The notes: a model not told the origin generated them from the letters alone. 64,000 nt of DNA from Chrysoporthe austroafricana (GCA_001051155.2 JYIP02000007.1:4342342-4406341), one strand, 5' to 3'. Shown: positions 33,601-47,055, counted from the first letter of the stretch. Translations and numbers: made by a program.

Positions 33601-36600
33601 GCTTGGCTGGATGGCTGGTTACATTGCTGCAAATTGGCTGCGTCGCTGCTCATGCTGCTCAAGCTTGACCGCCTACACGGCACTGGTTGTTTTGACCGGT
33701 CACGGCCGGTCAACCTCGCTGCGGCATGACTGCGCTGATCGGTCGCACCGCGCTCAGACATATTGGTAATGGCCTGGTTTCAGTGCGTTGGACCGGTCTC
33801 ACTCCGCCGCCTGCTCTCATTGCCCCGATCGCGTTGCACGGGCGCTGAGACAATTGGCCGCCTGGGCTTCGTAGTTGGCATGGCCGGGCGAGCGCGCTGC
33901 TGCCCTGGTCTCACCGCGGGAGCCTGGAAAGGGGAAGTGATGCGCCCTCCGCACTGCATCAGGCGAGACTGTGGCTGGCTGGCCGGGGCATTTCGCGGCG
34001 GTCAGAAAATCCCGCAGGGCGCTCATTGACGGATTATTGGGCCTGGGCCAGCCGTGCAAGGCACCTGTGTGATACTGTGCGGAAGGACTGCAGCAGCGTC
34101 CTCAAGGTACCGGGACGAAGTAGCGAAGACCTCTCTCGTCGATGGCAGCGCTAGAGGGAGGATGCATTCCGTGCCGCATCGTCTCATGCATCGCAGCTAC
34201 GGGCAATGAGACATGCCAACACAGCCGGTTGATGTCCTCACAGCAAGCGAGACCCGTCAGCGCAGTGAGACAAGTCAAGACAGCAAGGCCGGTTGAACGA
34301 AATTGAAGCATGTCAGCGCGAACAGCAACGAGACCGGTCGAACGAAACGAAGCTGGGCAACGCAGTGAAGCCGGACAGCACAAGAATGTGCCTGTCTTCC
34401 GACTGTGGAATTCTGCAGGGCAGGACAGCCACGTCAGGTCGTATGTATGATCGTGGGCGCACACCAATGGACAACCCTCCACCCCCCTCTCTCCCTGACC
34501 ACAATCTACTAGCCGTGGTCGTGGCTAGGGGGTCACCCCGCGTATTCTCCTGAGCGAGGTTTTGACTTGCACGTCGCATCGATGCGATGCACGTAGGTAC
34601 GGTAGTACTCGCTTGGACGTGGGTAAAATTCTCCGCGCAGGAGAGAGACCACGCCCTGGGCCAGCGTGTGAGAAGTTTCCTGGGCCGGGGAAACGGTGCC
34701 GTTGGCCATCGAGGGCTGTCTCCACATCTCACCGCTCCTTGGGGTCCGTGTGAGCGGCGCCGAGCCCGGCGCCGGTACGGGGGAGGGGAGAGGAGGAGGG
34801 GTCCGCCGCTTGACGGGGGAGCACAAACTTGCCTCCTTCACCATCGGAAATGGTACTCGTACGGCACCGTAAGGAAGCAATTCGGACGTGAGCCCAGGAC
34901 GCCTGATGCAGTGTGGTCTATAACAACTGACACGTCTTTGCTGTGAACCGCCCGCTGGCGACTAGCCCTAGGAATAGGCTCAAAGCCGGGCGCCTACTGG
35001 GAGCCCAGTCGCCGTGCGCCTCGCAGGGTCAGTGCATTGGGGCACCTGGGGGGTTTGTGGCGGGGGACTAGAGCATTCAGCCCTTGTAGACAAGCCGCCC
35101 AGAATATTCAGCCCTTGTGACAGTCATTCCGAGCATCTCGCCATTATGCCAATCGTCCAGTGTGTTCGGCCGTCATGGCAGTCGTCCAAGCGCCCAGTCG
35201 TGGTGGCAGTCGTCCATGTCGAGTTCAATCGCATGGTCCTAGGAGGCGGTAACGCGTTCAGCCCTGTCGTCGAAGAAACAAGCAATGGCCAAGACCGGTG
35301 AGAGAACAAGCTTCCCGTCATCGTAGATGGCGGTCGATCAGGACGCCAAACCCCAGTTCACCCCGCGTCGGAACACCAGCGTGGCCATGGTATAGCAACA
35401 CCTGGCCAGACAAGCGCTACGTGTGCCGCATCTATCCATGACAACGCGCACCTTCTTCACATGGACGAGCCACTCAGACCGTGGTATGGGGAAGTAGACA
35501 GGGGCCGCAAAGCGTCACGAGAACAATCCCCCCGGACTGTCAGCCGGCGACCTTGCAGATTGCAGGAGGGAGGGAGTCTCGACAATGTGGTGTTGTGGCC
35601 GCATGCGGTCCTCGTCCACTACGTCTCAAGCGAACCAGTCTTCGTCTCGGGTACAGCAGTCGTGGGGCTGATCGGCTTGCCGTTTCCGACGCTGCCGACT
35701 ACGCTGGTTCCGGTGGATATCGTCGCAGTGTTTGGCAGCTGCGATGATTGTGAGATTGCCTGGATGGCAGACCGCGTGGAGTTGCGCTGGAACGACAACA
35801 CACCCGATTTGAGTCCCTTGATCATGCAGTGGTTCCCACCAGTCTACGCTATGTGATCCTGTCGGCTGGATATGGGTATCTGCTCTTTCCTGCCGCCTTT
35901 CGTCATCGGCGAACCACCACGTCGTCAAAGCCAAGGCTGCTGTGGAGGGACACAAGTCGCACTGGCAGATTTTGTGGGTCACAGACACGCATCGTCCCTG
36001 GCAGCGCCCAGGATGTTTCTCCCACATGAATCAGTCGAAGCGCGCCGGCGCGCGGGATGGAAGTGTTCGAGAAGGAGTGTAAGCGAGGCTCGGCGTGTCA
36101 AGTGCGCTGGGGCGGAGGACGGACTGAAGGGAGGGAGACGGGACGACAAAGGGCGCGCGAATCGCGGAAGACGGGAGGACTTCTGGCTCTGCTGGATCGC
36201 GGGCGGTGGCAGCCATTGTCGGTGAGCTGGACGACGCTCTTGTCAGCACTACCGATGAAGCGCCATCAAACTGGGCCTCGCGCGGCGGCGCGAAGTCTGC
36301 TATGTGGATGACCCGCAGCCTCGGCGGCCATGTGAGCGGCAAGGCTAAAGGAGCAGGCCATTCCTCCCACAAAACTTGCTCCCGGCGACAAAAATTGGAT
36401 GCTCGTCGACAGACCCTCACAAAATCGTACGGACCATGGCCGGGCGCGCCTGTCTCGAAGTGGCCGCGGACATGTGCCGAGGAGTTGCAATGATGCAATG
36501 GTGCGCAGGAACCAGGCCCAGCGCTTCTTGAGGCGCCAGCGAGCCATTCTCCGTGGTTGTTTGTACGTACGCGCAGTTGGTAATGAGGGGGGCAATTTCG

Positions 36601-39600
36601 AGAGATCGGGCCAATTCCCACCCCTGGAGCCCCCCGTCCCCACAAATTCCCAATCTCTCGTCTCCGGATCGTCAACAGTTGCTTGCAGGACGACAATGAC
36701 GACACCCAACCCGCATCTGGGTTAACCCCTGATGGCCCCCATTTCCTTTCGTGGGGGGCCCTGAGTCCCGCTAGGCCGAGTCTTGCGTCTTTTTTACACC
36801 AGGGGTCCTCTGACGCGAGGGTCAGGTAACCGCGGGCCGGACGTGAAAATAAGGTCGGCGGTACTACACTGGGTCTGCAGGGTGGTGGAGCGAGCCGGAG
36901 CTTCGGGGTCTCGCTTTTTTGACCACGCCTCTTCTTGGGAAGACCGGCTTCGGTGATGAGGATTTGTACTTTGGTAGGCAGATTTGCATTATCAGGTGGA
37001 TCACCTGAGTCGCAATCCACCGGGCCCGATGGTCGGGACTCTGTTATCCCATCGAGGCGATTCGTGGACGAGGCTCCGGGATGGCAGATGCTGAGAACGA
37101 CATTCGACGAGCCAGTGGATGTTCTGGCAGTCTGAGGAACAATTGATGCTCCTCAAATACGGGCTTGGCCGCGACGATGACAATGTCCATCAAATGAGGC
37201 CGAGGAGACAGGGGCTGCCAGCACAGGCGAATCATTCACCAGGGGTTGGGCTGTCAACAGTTTCCCTCACCTGCCGGTGCAGGTTTATCTGACGGGTCCA
37301 CCCCACCAGCCGTGTCTAAGATCTGCTACGGCGGCAAGCCGTCCTTGTTCTCCAGACCACACCAGCCGTCCTTCTCTTTCACCAGCCCACGGCAGGACGC
37401 CAGGTATACCACGGTAGTCCGTAAGGGACGGCGCCAGGGACGGCGCCAGGGACGGCACCAGAACCGCATGGCGGCCATGCACCTTCTGCCGTGCCGCCCT
37501 CGAACAGCGCACAGCAGACAATGAACGACAACGACCCTCTGGTTTCCATTTCTAGAACAACAGCGCATCATCCCGATTTAGCCGTGCCCAGCCAATGGGT
37601 CGGCGGGATCGATGAGACGGGGCCGAGCGCGGCGTCCTGGCGCAGTAATGTTCGGGAATAACGTGGGGACATGCGGCGAGTCTCGTGCAGTACGGAGTAA
37701 ATACCTGGGGCCCCGTGAAAAAGACCGCTGCTCGCTTGTGCAGGGTTCGCAGGAAAATCGCTCATGTACTGAACACCGCCAGCTGTTAGTGACACGGCTG
37801 CGCAGTAGGCATGTGGTCACTCACCTGGCGAGAGCGTAGTACCTGGAAATCTTGCTGTCGCCACTGCCTTCTCTGTTCTTACACAGCACCGTGATCGCTG
37901 GCTGCCCTGGGAGCAGTTCGTGGCCGTGCTGTCAAGCCGCGAGGGTCTCGAGCCGGACGATGGCTTCACAGCCTGTGGATAAGCGCCAGGGAAACTGCGG
38001 ATACACGTGTACGTAGTATGCGCCTCAGCCATGGACTTGGACAGCCTCACCCACAGCCCAGCCCACGTAGATCCCGGGCGACTTTGTGGAGGAGGTTCCT
38101 GTGCCAGGGGTGAGAGGGGCTGATCGTGACTTTGCCCGTCGACAGCACCGTCGAGGGCCTATGCGCTCTGGCAATGTTTGAGTCCCTTAGCTGCTGCACC
38201 TGCGCTAAGCTAACGCAGCACGACTGGTGCAGGCACGGTTCAATCCAACTGCCATGGCGCGCCGATCAGAATGCCATCTTAGTATGCTCGGCATGTGAAA
38301 TAGTGACTGCACGACCTGTCTAGATCTGTCCAGAGTTGTCCAGAGCTGTCGAGGGAGCGCACTACGTCGTCTAAGATTCATCATCTCGCTCTGGTGGATT
38401 GTGACCCCCCTTGGAAGCCTTGGAGGCCTTGTACCACTGCTCATCAGCTGGGCAGTACAGGTACTTTGAGGGCCGGATTGGGGTCTTGCGTGCAGGCAGG
38501 GATCACTTGGCGCCCTCAGGCTCCCCAGCGCAGGGTCAGCGGGCGCTGCTTCAGTGATGAGCCCTCAAGGGACAGTCACACAAGGGGCAGACAGCACCAC
38601 TGGGCCGCTGCAGCACCCACTGGCATTCATTCCCTCCCCAGTAACACCCTCGACTTGATGACTCGAGGACTCGGCATGCCTTCTCCTGCAGCAACGTGCA
38701 TTGCAGCCTTTGGCCCTAATTTGGACTCGACTCGCCTCCTGCGCGCCTGCGTCTCGTCTCTCCTGTCTCCTTCTTGAATTGACCTCTGCCTCTGGAGCGA
38801 GGCCCTTCTCGACCTCGTTCTCGGTCTCACGGTTTGTGGCCTCTTCATCCTTCTCACTGCCGCCACAATACCCCAGCAGCACAATCCCTTTGTTTCCTTG
38901 CCAGCAGACCAGCCCTCCATCCTCTCCATCACCACACGTACTAAGTACAGCCTCATATTCTCCGGCGTACTACCCTGACCCTCCTTGGCACCGCTGCAGA
39001 TCGTCAGGTCGCACAGTTTCACCTGCGAACACCTCGAGGCACGTCGAGAGCGCCACATACTCGGCCCGCCGCCGCCTCGTCCTGCCAACCAGCCTGCGTG
39101 CCTGCGTGCTTGCGTGCCTGCGCGCCTGCCAGACACGGACCCCCTCGATTAGACCTGCTGGATGCGATAACTAATACGCAAATCTCGTGCACCGCGACAT
39201 ACAGGCTTGGCAGCCAAGCAACAATTTCTCGGCGTGTCACCCTAAGGAAAGAGGGCCCCTTCGTCTCATATAAGACTCGGGTGGCTCGAAGCCCCCCGCC
39301 GAGTTTTGGTTCGAGGCAGCGCACCTCTCCCGGACCCGTCACTGTCGACGGCCTCGGCATCTGCCACACTGCTTCCGTTCGCATACCGCACACAACCGCT
39401 GCAGGGGGACTGCAGCGTCGACCATCCGGCCAGACCAGACCCGAGCTGTGCCCTGAGCCACTGCATCCTTCCGCCCACAAGCGAGAACTGCCAAGCTAAC
39501 ATCCCACGAAGTGGAGGGTGGTGTTTTTAGCTGGATGTACACCCAGTGAGCTTTGGCGTCGGCAGCACCAGCGGCAGCGGCAGCATCAAGATACTGCCTT

Positions 39601-40169
39601 CGCCTATCTGCCTCCTCCACCTATCAGCCAGTCAAGCTCATCTTCACCTGGATTTTGAGTTTGAGGACAGCGACAGGCTACACACCAAACTCGGTAACCC
39701 CGACGAGACTCGTCAGGGCCTATCGACCCCCTTCCCGGCCCCGGTCCGACTTCCTCACCTCTAGCCGCCTCGCCCTCGATCCTTCCTTGACGTCTTAGTG
39801 CGCTCAGGCTCTGGTAGCGCTACCAAGTTGAGGAGCGAGAAAATCCACGCACGCACGACAGGCAGAGAGGGCCAACGAGGAAGGCGCTTCCGGGCTTGCG
39901 GGACACAGCACCTGAGAGGGAAAGGGGCGTTCTTCTACCGGACCCGATCCCACTTCCATACCACTTCGAGACTCGAGGGCTCGAAGACTCGAGGACGGAC
40001 TCGAGACGACGCCACACTCCCGACTCCAGGCTTGGAAATCTGACCCGGCCTCGCCTAGCTGACCTGACCTCACCCGACCCGACCTTTCACTCATTCCATC
40101 CAGTCCTTCCCTGCCCGCCGCGGCCGGTACACCAGCCAGTCAGGCGCCCCCATTCACACAAAAAAAGCC
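27687..40169. other. About 12.5-kb stretch without a supportable gene
   Basis: Frames are short to medium, overlap on opposite strands and show no recognisable motif. The longest (36031-37020, minus) has GC-driven composition. Local features include a CTGCC pentamer tandem at 29291-29314, ACCGGTC-type motifs recurring at about 33.69-34.35 kb, imperfect CAGTCGTCCA-containing repeats at about 35.13-35.22 kb, GGGACGGCGCCA tandem copies at about 37428-37460, TGTCCAGAG repeats at about 38.33-38.36 kb, and GCGTGCCT-like repeats at about 39095-39128. The last 1-2 kb presumably include the kinase promoter and leader. Genes with many small exons, or non-coding RNAs, could be missed. Confidence 0.45.
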
Positions 40170-42557
40170 ATGGCTGCCACCATGGCCGCCGTGTCAGCGC
40201 CAGAGGCTGCACCTCCTGCACCTGCTTCCTCTGCTGCAGCCTCTCGTCATCATCAACCACCAACGTCAACCGCAGGTCCACCTGCAAGTCAAGGTATCCT
40301 CAACCCACACCCACCACCCTGATTCTTTCCTATCTACAACTTCCCTCCAAACCACTAAAAAAAAAAAAAAAAACAATAATAATCATAATGATAATGCACA
40401 TACCACACTGCGAAACGAAAACAACATGATAACTAAACTTCTTTCGTTTTTCTAGACGCCTCGCAGCACGACGGCTCCAGCGTGTCATCGTCGTCCCCAC
40501 GACAGTATCCCACCGAACTCACCACCTCTATCCCTGAAGAGAGCGATGAAGAGTCTGAGATCGTCTCCCACAACGAGCCCGTCACGCCTGTGAGCGGCAG
40601 ACAGTCCTCAGAGTTCCCAGCGATCCAGAACCGCGATCCCGACAACAACACCCTGGTCCCCTTCCCCTCGATTCCGTCCGAGCCTCCCAAGACCAATCTC
40701 GAGCTGCGCCGGGGACCATTCGTCAACAACAATTTCCAATTCCCATCCGAGAGCGCTGACGAGGAGCCCCGAGATACTCTCAAACCGCCTCCCTCCCGCC
40801 GGCAGAGCACCTCGCCGTCTGCGATCTCGCCCCCCACCACTGCACGGACTTCCACAGACGAGACAGAGCCCACGCTCAATCAGGACCGTCGGCGTAGCAC
40901 GCGCGGCTCTACCTCGCTGGGTTTCAGGCGCACAATGTCGAACCTGTTCTCCAGCAGTCGCAAACCCACGCCATCCGACAGCCAACAGAACGTCATGGTT
41001 GTCGCGCAACAAAATGGTGCTGACGCACCGCGGAGGTGGTCGATGGCTCGCTCGTCCGGAGCCACCCCACTGTCTACCACGCCGCCGTCTCCCACCTCGC
41101 CGACCAACCAGGACAAGAATTTCCTGACGACCCCCGACCCCAAGGAGCCGCTGTCCAAGAAGAACCGCTCCTCGACGGGCCTGTCCCTGCGCCACCGCGT
41201 CAATTTTGCTCTGGGCAACGGCCGTATCTCCAACAAGAACGGACGGCAACGCGCCTCCAGTTTCGATGGCAAGCGGCCTGACCTGAAACAGAAGGATGAT
41301 GCGCCAGGCCAGCCTCTACATGCCAGGCAGGTCTTCTATGCTGTTGCGGAGGCTGGTGTCGGGGTCAAGGCTCGTCGGCTGAGCTTGAGCCTGCCAGATG
41401 ACATTGTTATTGACATTGGAGATCTGACCAAGGAATTCGAATATCAGCACAAGTTCTTTGGCCGACACCGTGACAACCTTGGCAAGGGCGCGACAGCCCA
41501 AGTCAAGATCATGGCGCGGAAAGGCTTCCCCGGTGAGCTCTATGCAGTCAAGGAGTTCCGCGGCAAGACCTCGTCAGAGACGAAGGAGGAGTATGAGAAG
41601 AAGGTCAAATCGGAATACAGCATCGCCAAGAGCCTGCACCACCCGAACATCATCGAGACGGTCCGCCTGTGTATCGACCACGGTCGATGGAACCACGTCA
41701 TGGAGTACTGTTCGGAAGGCGATCTATTCGGCCTCATCAAGAAGAGATACCTCAACAAGCCAGAGAGGATGGCGGACCGTCTGTGCCTGTTCAAGCAGCT
41801 GATCCAGGGTCTCAACTACTTGCATTCCAACGGTATTGCGCACCGCGATATCAAGCTCGAGAACCTGCTCCTCACCAAGGACAGCAAACTGAAGATCACG
41901 GATTTCGGCGTATCAGAGGTCTTCTCTGGCATACATCCCGGCGCTAGGGAGTCGGGCGGCGAGTGTGGCAGACAGATGGGTGAAGTTCGTCTGTGCAACC
42001 CCGGTGTCTGCGGCAGTGAGCCGTACATTGCCCCGGAGGTGCTTGCCAAGGACAGGAAGTACGACCCGCGTGCGCTCGATGTGTGGGGTGCAGGCATCGT
42101 CCTGATCGTGCTCATTTGCGGCTCCACGCTCTGGGAGAAGGCGAAGCTGGATGCACCGAATTCTGATCACTACAACGCCTTGGTGAAGTCGTTCGACAGG
42201 TGGAATGCCAAGCACCCCGATGGACCAGCCACCATCACCGAGTCAGACTACCCGGCCTACTTCATCTTCGACAACTTTGTGAACCCACCAGCTCTGCGTC
42301 GGGTCATGTTGATGATGCTGAATCCAGACCCGGATAGGCGTGCGTCGATTAGCCAGATTCTCAACCACCGATGGGTGAAGAACATCGACTGCTGCCAGCT
42401 CGAGAGCTACGACGACCCCGCACTGGTCATCGATGCTACCAAGAGCTCCTCTCTCGGCTCGAAGGGCAACAAGAAGATTTTCTGCCACAACCACCTCCCC
42501 CCTCAGGTCCACAACACGCACTCTCTGGGAAAGATGCCCGGGCAGGCTGGCTATTGA
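40170..42557 (+). CDS. hal4: HAL/SAT4-type serine/threonine protein kinase
   Basis: Exons 40170-40293 and 40456-42557, 741 aa; the 162-nt intron has donor GTATCC and acceptor TTCTAG. The ATG is preceded by a good context (AAAGCCATGG). Residues 1-370 are Ser/Pro/Thr-rich and probably disordered. The kinase domain spans about 375-670: Gly loop GKGATAQV from residue 384, Lys407 in YAVKEF, HRDIKLEN with Asp506, DFG with Asp524, then the long activation-segment insertion ending GSEPYIAPEVL. The C-terminus carries CHNHLPPQ, the tail typical of fission-yeast Hal4 and budding-yeast Sat4/Hal5. These kinases regulate potassium/cation transporters and salt tolerance at the plasma membrane; this role is known from yeasts and inferred here. 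All catalytic residues are intact. Confidence 0.93.
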
Positions 42558-44873
42558 TGTGGGAGGTCCTCTGTGATCTCACCATCCAGAAACATACATT
42601 TCATATTTTGTTGTCTTTCGTTTGGGGGTAAGATACGAGTCTCAATGGGGTTTACGGAGCGGTTTAGACTGCGGCACAACGCATTTACAATCGTTTGGGG
42701 GGCGTTGGCGGTCTGTTTTTAGTTACAGTGGGGGGGCGGGGCGGGCGGTTCGGGTCAGGTTCCACACTAGGCAGCTTTGATATCACGGCCGGTCATATCA
42801 CGAACATCAGGAGGCAAGGTACATTTTGGGAGGTCACGCCGCTCTGGGTTGGAGGCTGCACTGCGAGCGTGCAGCAACATTACGATGTCTTTTGGGCCTC
42901 TCTTCGCACCAGTCACTTTTGAGCTCTACTTCTTTCTAATACACGAAAAAGGGGAGCAGCGGAAGTGGTAGCTGCACTTGACGAGGGGCCAAGCTGGGAG
43001 ACAGGCACTTGACGAAGTGAACAGGACAAGGACAGCCATACATAGGTTGACAGACCGATGATATTGAATGCTTCGGTCGCTCATATAGCCTTAGTCCTAT
43101 CTTACTAATCGAGAGCGATGCATTGTCTGCACAACGTGCCCCCATCTGATCTGTGAGTGACATCGCCTATCTGTGTGTGTATGTATGTCCTTGTGGTCGT
43201 GGCACTGATTGCCCCCTGGTTGCCAGGCTTCGGCCGGCACATCGGCGGTTGTTGGTGGGGCGAGAGCTGGCAAAGCTGACAACCAAACCAGCTTACAACG
43301 TCATACGGACACGCTCCACGGCGTCTTGTTGCCCGTCAGATCGGAGGCTCAGAACAATAGGGTTAGAGGCGTGCACTTATGTCCGACACCGCCTGAGGAG
43401 ACCCCTCATCTCACTAGCCGAAGAACATGTAGATGCATCATGTATGTCATGGGCGTATGTACTGGCCACCATGTGCCTTTTTTTTTTCTTCTTCAGCTTT
43501 CCTCCCCGCTCCGCCTCTTCCTCTCTCACACAAACACATTCTCGCTCCCACTTTCTTTCTCCCTCTCTCCCTCCTCTCTCTCTCTTTCTCTCCCTGTGTG
43601 TGCCAGCCTGCCCAAGCATGCTGTTGTGCTCGTCTCGCTTCCCCTGCACGGCCGGGTGGCTGCATCCAGAGCAGGCGTCGGTCAGCTCACTATGACGTGT
43701 GGTCATAACCCCCAGAACTTGCGTAAATTCTTCTCATCACACTCTCTAGCAAGCATCAGGTTGCCGCCGTGGTCCTTCTCTCATCCTATCCCACCCCGTT
43801 GCCATCGTGTTCTGCAAGCTGCCGAGCGCTACTGCACCACAGGGGTCTGGGGCAGGGGTGGGGGTGCCAAGGTCTCCGCGACAACTTGACAGCTCTGATA
43901 GCGCGGCGCCATCTTTGCCGATCAGCCCAGGCTGTCACGCCTGGGCCCCACCCAGCCGTGAAACCGCCAAGGGAACAGACCTGGGGGCCTGGCCGGTGAC
44001 GGGAAGGGTTTTGGCAATGAATAGCTGATATCGCGGCGAGGTGGGGCCCGCCGGGACTTGACTTCACCTCAGGGAGCCGGCAGAGGCCTGACTTGGTTTT
44101 TCTCGTGCAACAACGACAACGCAGCAGGACGGATTCAGCCAGAGATGCGTCGAGCTCCAGGACACGAGCCCGCCGAGTGGCTTTCCCATCGGAACGTATG
44201 AGGTTGTGCCACGGGCCGCTGGAAGAAAAAGGGGAGGCGGAGGCGTCCTGCATTCGTGCAGATTGTAGCAAACACGCAGCACTAATCGAGCGATCATGGG
44301 CATGGCCACCTGCCGTACTCCAGTACAGCCTGGTACCTCAAATGCCTGCCCAGCACGGTAGCTACGCAGTCCCTCTCTCATCTCGGCCGTTGGACTTGGT
44401 CCTGAGGCACGACGCCAACCTGAACTGACTGCTCAGTCTGCTAGGTCATCATGTGGTCTGGCCAGAGCGCCCAGTGAGCTCTCAACAGGGCCCGAAACGA
44501 GCGTGGCGGGTGGGGAGAAACGCGGTGGCTTCGGGGTTGTCAAAGATCTGAGGCCACACCACGCTACGTATGTCTCACCAGCTAATCCAGGTACGGGAAG
44601 GGGGCACGTAAACCCCACGACGATACCGCTGCTGCTGCTGCTGCTGCTGACTGCTGACTGCTGCCGCCGTCCGTGATGGATGGGCTTGCAAGTGCATATT
44701 CGTTGGGTGGCAATTGCGGTCGTGCGCCCTTAGCTTTAGCTGCCTTATTCGAGGAGTCCTAATGAGAAGCCATCTGGGCATCCCCCCGTCGCATCCTTGG
44801 CGTTGTGGCCAGCCCCAGAATCCGCAGCTACCCGTTCTGCTTGCCGCAAATGTTCCGGCATACCTATATTTCT

Positions 44874-44910
<37 letters not shown>

Positions 44911-45773
44911 ATCCCTTCCGTTTTTCTTTTTTTTCTTTTTTTCTTTTTATCGGGCTTTGGGACGGAGAAAGACAGGGGAAGNACCCGCCCCCCGTTTCTT
45001 TGTTTTTTTCTTTTTTTTTTTTTTTTTTTTTTTTTTTTCAAAAAAAATCCCTCCAGAGTACGCCTTTCTGCATGGTAGCTGATCTACGGGCTCTGGGACG
45101 GAGAAAGACAGAGGAAGATAGGCGGAGGCAGAGGGGGAGAGGGCGGGGGGAAATTGGGAGGGAGACAGAGACGCCGGGAGGTCAAGACAGGACAGGCATC
45201 ATGACTGACAGGATGCTGCCATGCATCTCTAAGTCGGCTGAGAAGTGACTGTTCCCCCTGCTTGCTGTGCAGAGTCCTCTGGATGCGAGAAGAGCTGAAG
45301 AAGCGAGGCTTCCTAGGATCAATCCCCCATGGCCCTGGAACCCAATCATGAAGCTGGCTGGCCCTCGCCCATTTCCCAACAGGTGATCCACGGCGGGCGC
45401 GCATCACGCAAATTGATGATGGGTTGCACCGCCTTAGTACGGGATGCAGTGACCCGCCGACCGAGAGATCGAATGGGATAGTATCATGGCATGTCCCGGA
45501 ACTGTCCCATGATACTACTTCGGCAAGGCGATCACTCTGAGCTGGGCATGTACTGTGGTACAGCAAACGGGGGGCGTACCGAGCCCATTTCAAACGCACC
45601 GACTTATATTCATTGTCAATCTTCGACGCATCGCGCCCACCCTTCTACACTCTTCTTTTCGTCCGTAATGTTCAGATAGCTTTACCTCAAGTATCGTCCT
45701 TCACACAAGATTCTTCAGACAACGGTCTGCCTTCTTGCTTTACACACTCACCTTGAACGCTCAACAATTCGCC
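42558..45773. other. Intergenic region between HAL kinase and membrane-protein gene
   Basis: No supportable gene. It includes a CT-rich tract (about 43552-43597), a GCT triplet run (about 44628-44648) and the T-rich duplicated segment with an N listed separately. The last 150 bases are likely leader and promoter of the gene at 45774. Confidence 0.5.
44875..45120. repeat. Imperfect direct duplication in T-rich sequence around an N (assembly join)
   Basis: A 31-nt segment at 44951-44981 (CGGGCTTTGGGACGGAGAAA...) recurs at 45087-45117 with two mismatches. Both copies follow a long T run and an AAAAAAAATCCCT motif. The N is at 44982. This looks like one locus assembled twice. Confidence 0.75.
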
Positions 45774-47055
45774 ATGACCTCTCATCCTTCCAGCAGCGCC
45801 GTCCCAGGTCACGTCGAACAGCAACGCACCGAGGGTGGGCAGCAGGTCTCCTCTCAGCAGGAAGCCAACGGTGCGTCTCTCGCGGAGCCCCCCCCGATCA
45901 GACGCCTCTCGCTAACCCGTCTCAGGAGAGGGTGGCCCCGACCCGAACGAGCAGGCGCCCGTCGGTAGAAGCGCGAGTGTAGGCCAGGACCACGACGGAC
46001 TCACCGTGCCCTCGCTTAACTTCTCGCTCCCTACGTTGGAGACTCCGGGTCAACAAGTATGCCACCTTCATCCTGCTTCCATATGACGGCTAACCAAAGC
46101 TAAGACTCCCCAAGCCGGCTTGAGCGTAGGCTCGATCGTGGGGGTCCCTTCTCGGGCTCCTCCGCGGCCTCCTCCGCGGCGAAACCTGCACTTCGCCGAT
46201 CTTCTCGGCAACATTCCGCCCGACCGAGCAGCCAGGAATCAAAACATCCTGATCTGGGTGGAGGAGCTTCCTTGGCCGACAAGGCGCTTACTCGATTCGA
46301 TGGTTTCGGACCAGAGCATAGCTTTGGACCAGAGCAGCCCGTCCGCCCCTTCTGTTCGCCGCGAGGAATCGGAGACGAGTGCCGTGGTCGACGATGGGGA
46401 GGCTGCCGCTGTCGTCGCTAGTGAGGAGGCTGTTGCCGTCGCCACCAATGAGGAAGCTGCCACTATTGCCGCCAATGGGGTGCCCGCCAGTACCGTCGCC
46501 AATGAGGTGGCCGCAGCCACAGTCAATGGTGAAGAGGCAGTGGGTGCTATCGCTGGTGGTGAACTTATGGGAACCAACGAGCCTGCCGTGGCGGAAATCC
46601 TTACAAGTGGTATGCATGGTCCCGAGCAGGGGATCACGAATGCGGACGAACCAGGCTCGTTCTCTTTCGATGATCTTTTTGCTTCCACCACCCCATCGGT
46701 GCGAGACAGGGCTGAGGCCAGGGTTGCACAGGAAATTACACCACTACTGCTTGCTTCTGTGAGCAGTCCGGCTTCGCATGGCACAAGAACCATCGATGCG
46801 GTTCTTGAGGACATATACGGCACATGGACCAACTCCCACGCTCCGTGCGGCAGCGATCCATGGAGCAGCTCCGAAGCCCTGGGCATCTACGAAGACGCCT
46901 GGAGCGCCTCCCCGGCCCTGACCGATTCTCCCTCACTACCTGAGGACCTCGTGAGGCCCAGGCCTGACGCGGCCACGATTATCTTCGCCATCATCGTCTT
47001 CATCCTCCTTGTTGTTGTCTCGGCCCTCGTGGTTCTCGTCGCGGTTTCTATCTGA
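45774..47055 (+). CDS. Predicted C-terminally membrane-anchored acidic protein, unknown family
   Basis: Exons 45774-45870, 45926-46056 and 46105-47055 give 392 aa. Intron 1 (55 nt) has donor GTGCGT, branch GCTAAC and acceptor TCTCAG. Intron 2 (48 nt) has donor GTATGC, branch GCTAAC and acceptor GCTAAG. Phases agree. There is no signal peptide. The body is hydrophilic and acidic, with an Ala/Val/Glu-rich repeat-like region at about 170-225 (AAVVASEEAVAVATNEEAAT) built from repeats of GAGGAGGCTG-like DNA. The last 28 residues are a single hydrophobic helix (AATIIFAIIVFILLVVVSAL, then VVLVAVSI) ending the protein, as in tail-anchored proteins. Such proteins insert post-translationally with most of the chain in the cytosol. 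Function is unknown; orphan or lineage-specific status is possible. Confidence 0.7.

Noticed and set aside
36031..37020. A 329-codon minus-strand open frame
   Set aside because: Composition follows GC bias, opposite-strand frames overlap it, and no motif or splice context supports it.
43153..43889. Plus-strand frames with Ser/Leu/Phe-rich stretches
   Set aside because: Hydrophobicity comes from a CT-rich simple-sequence tract; no gene structure.
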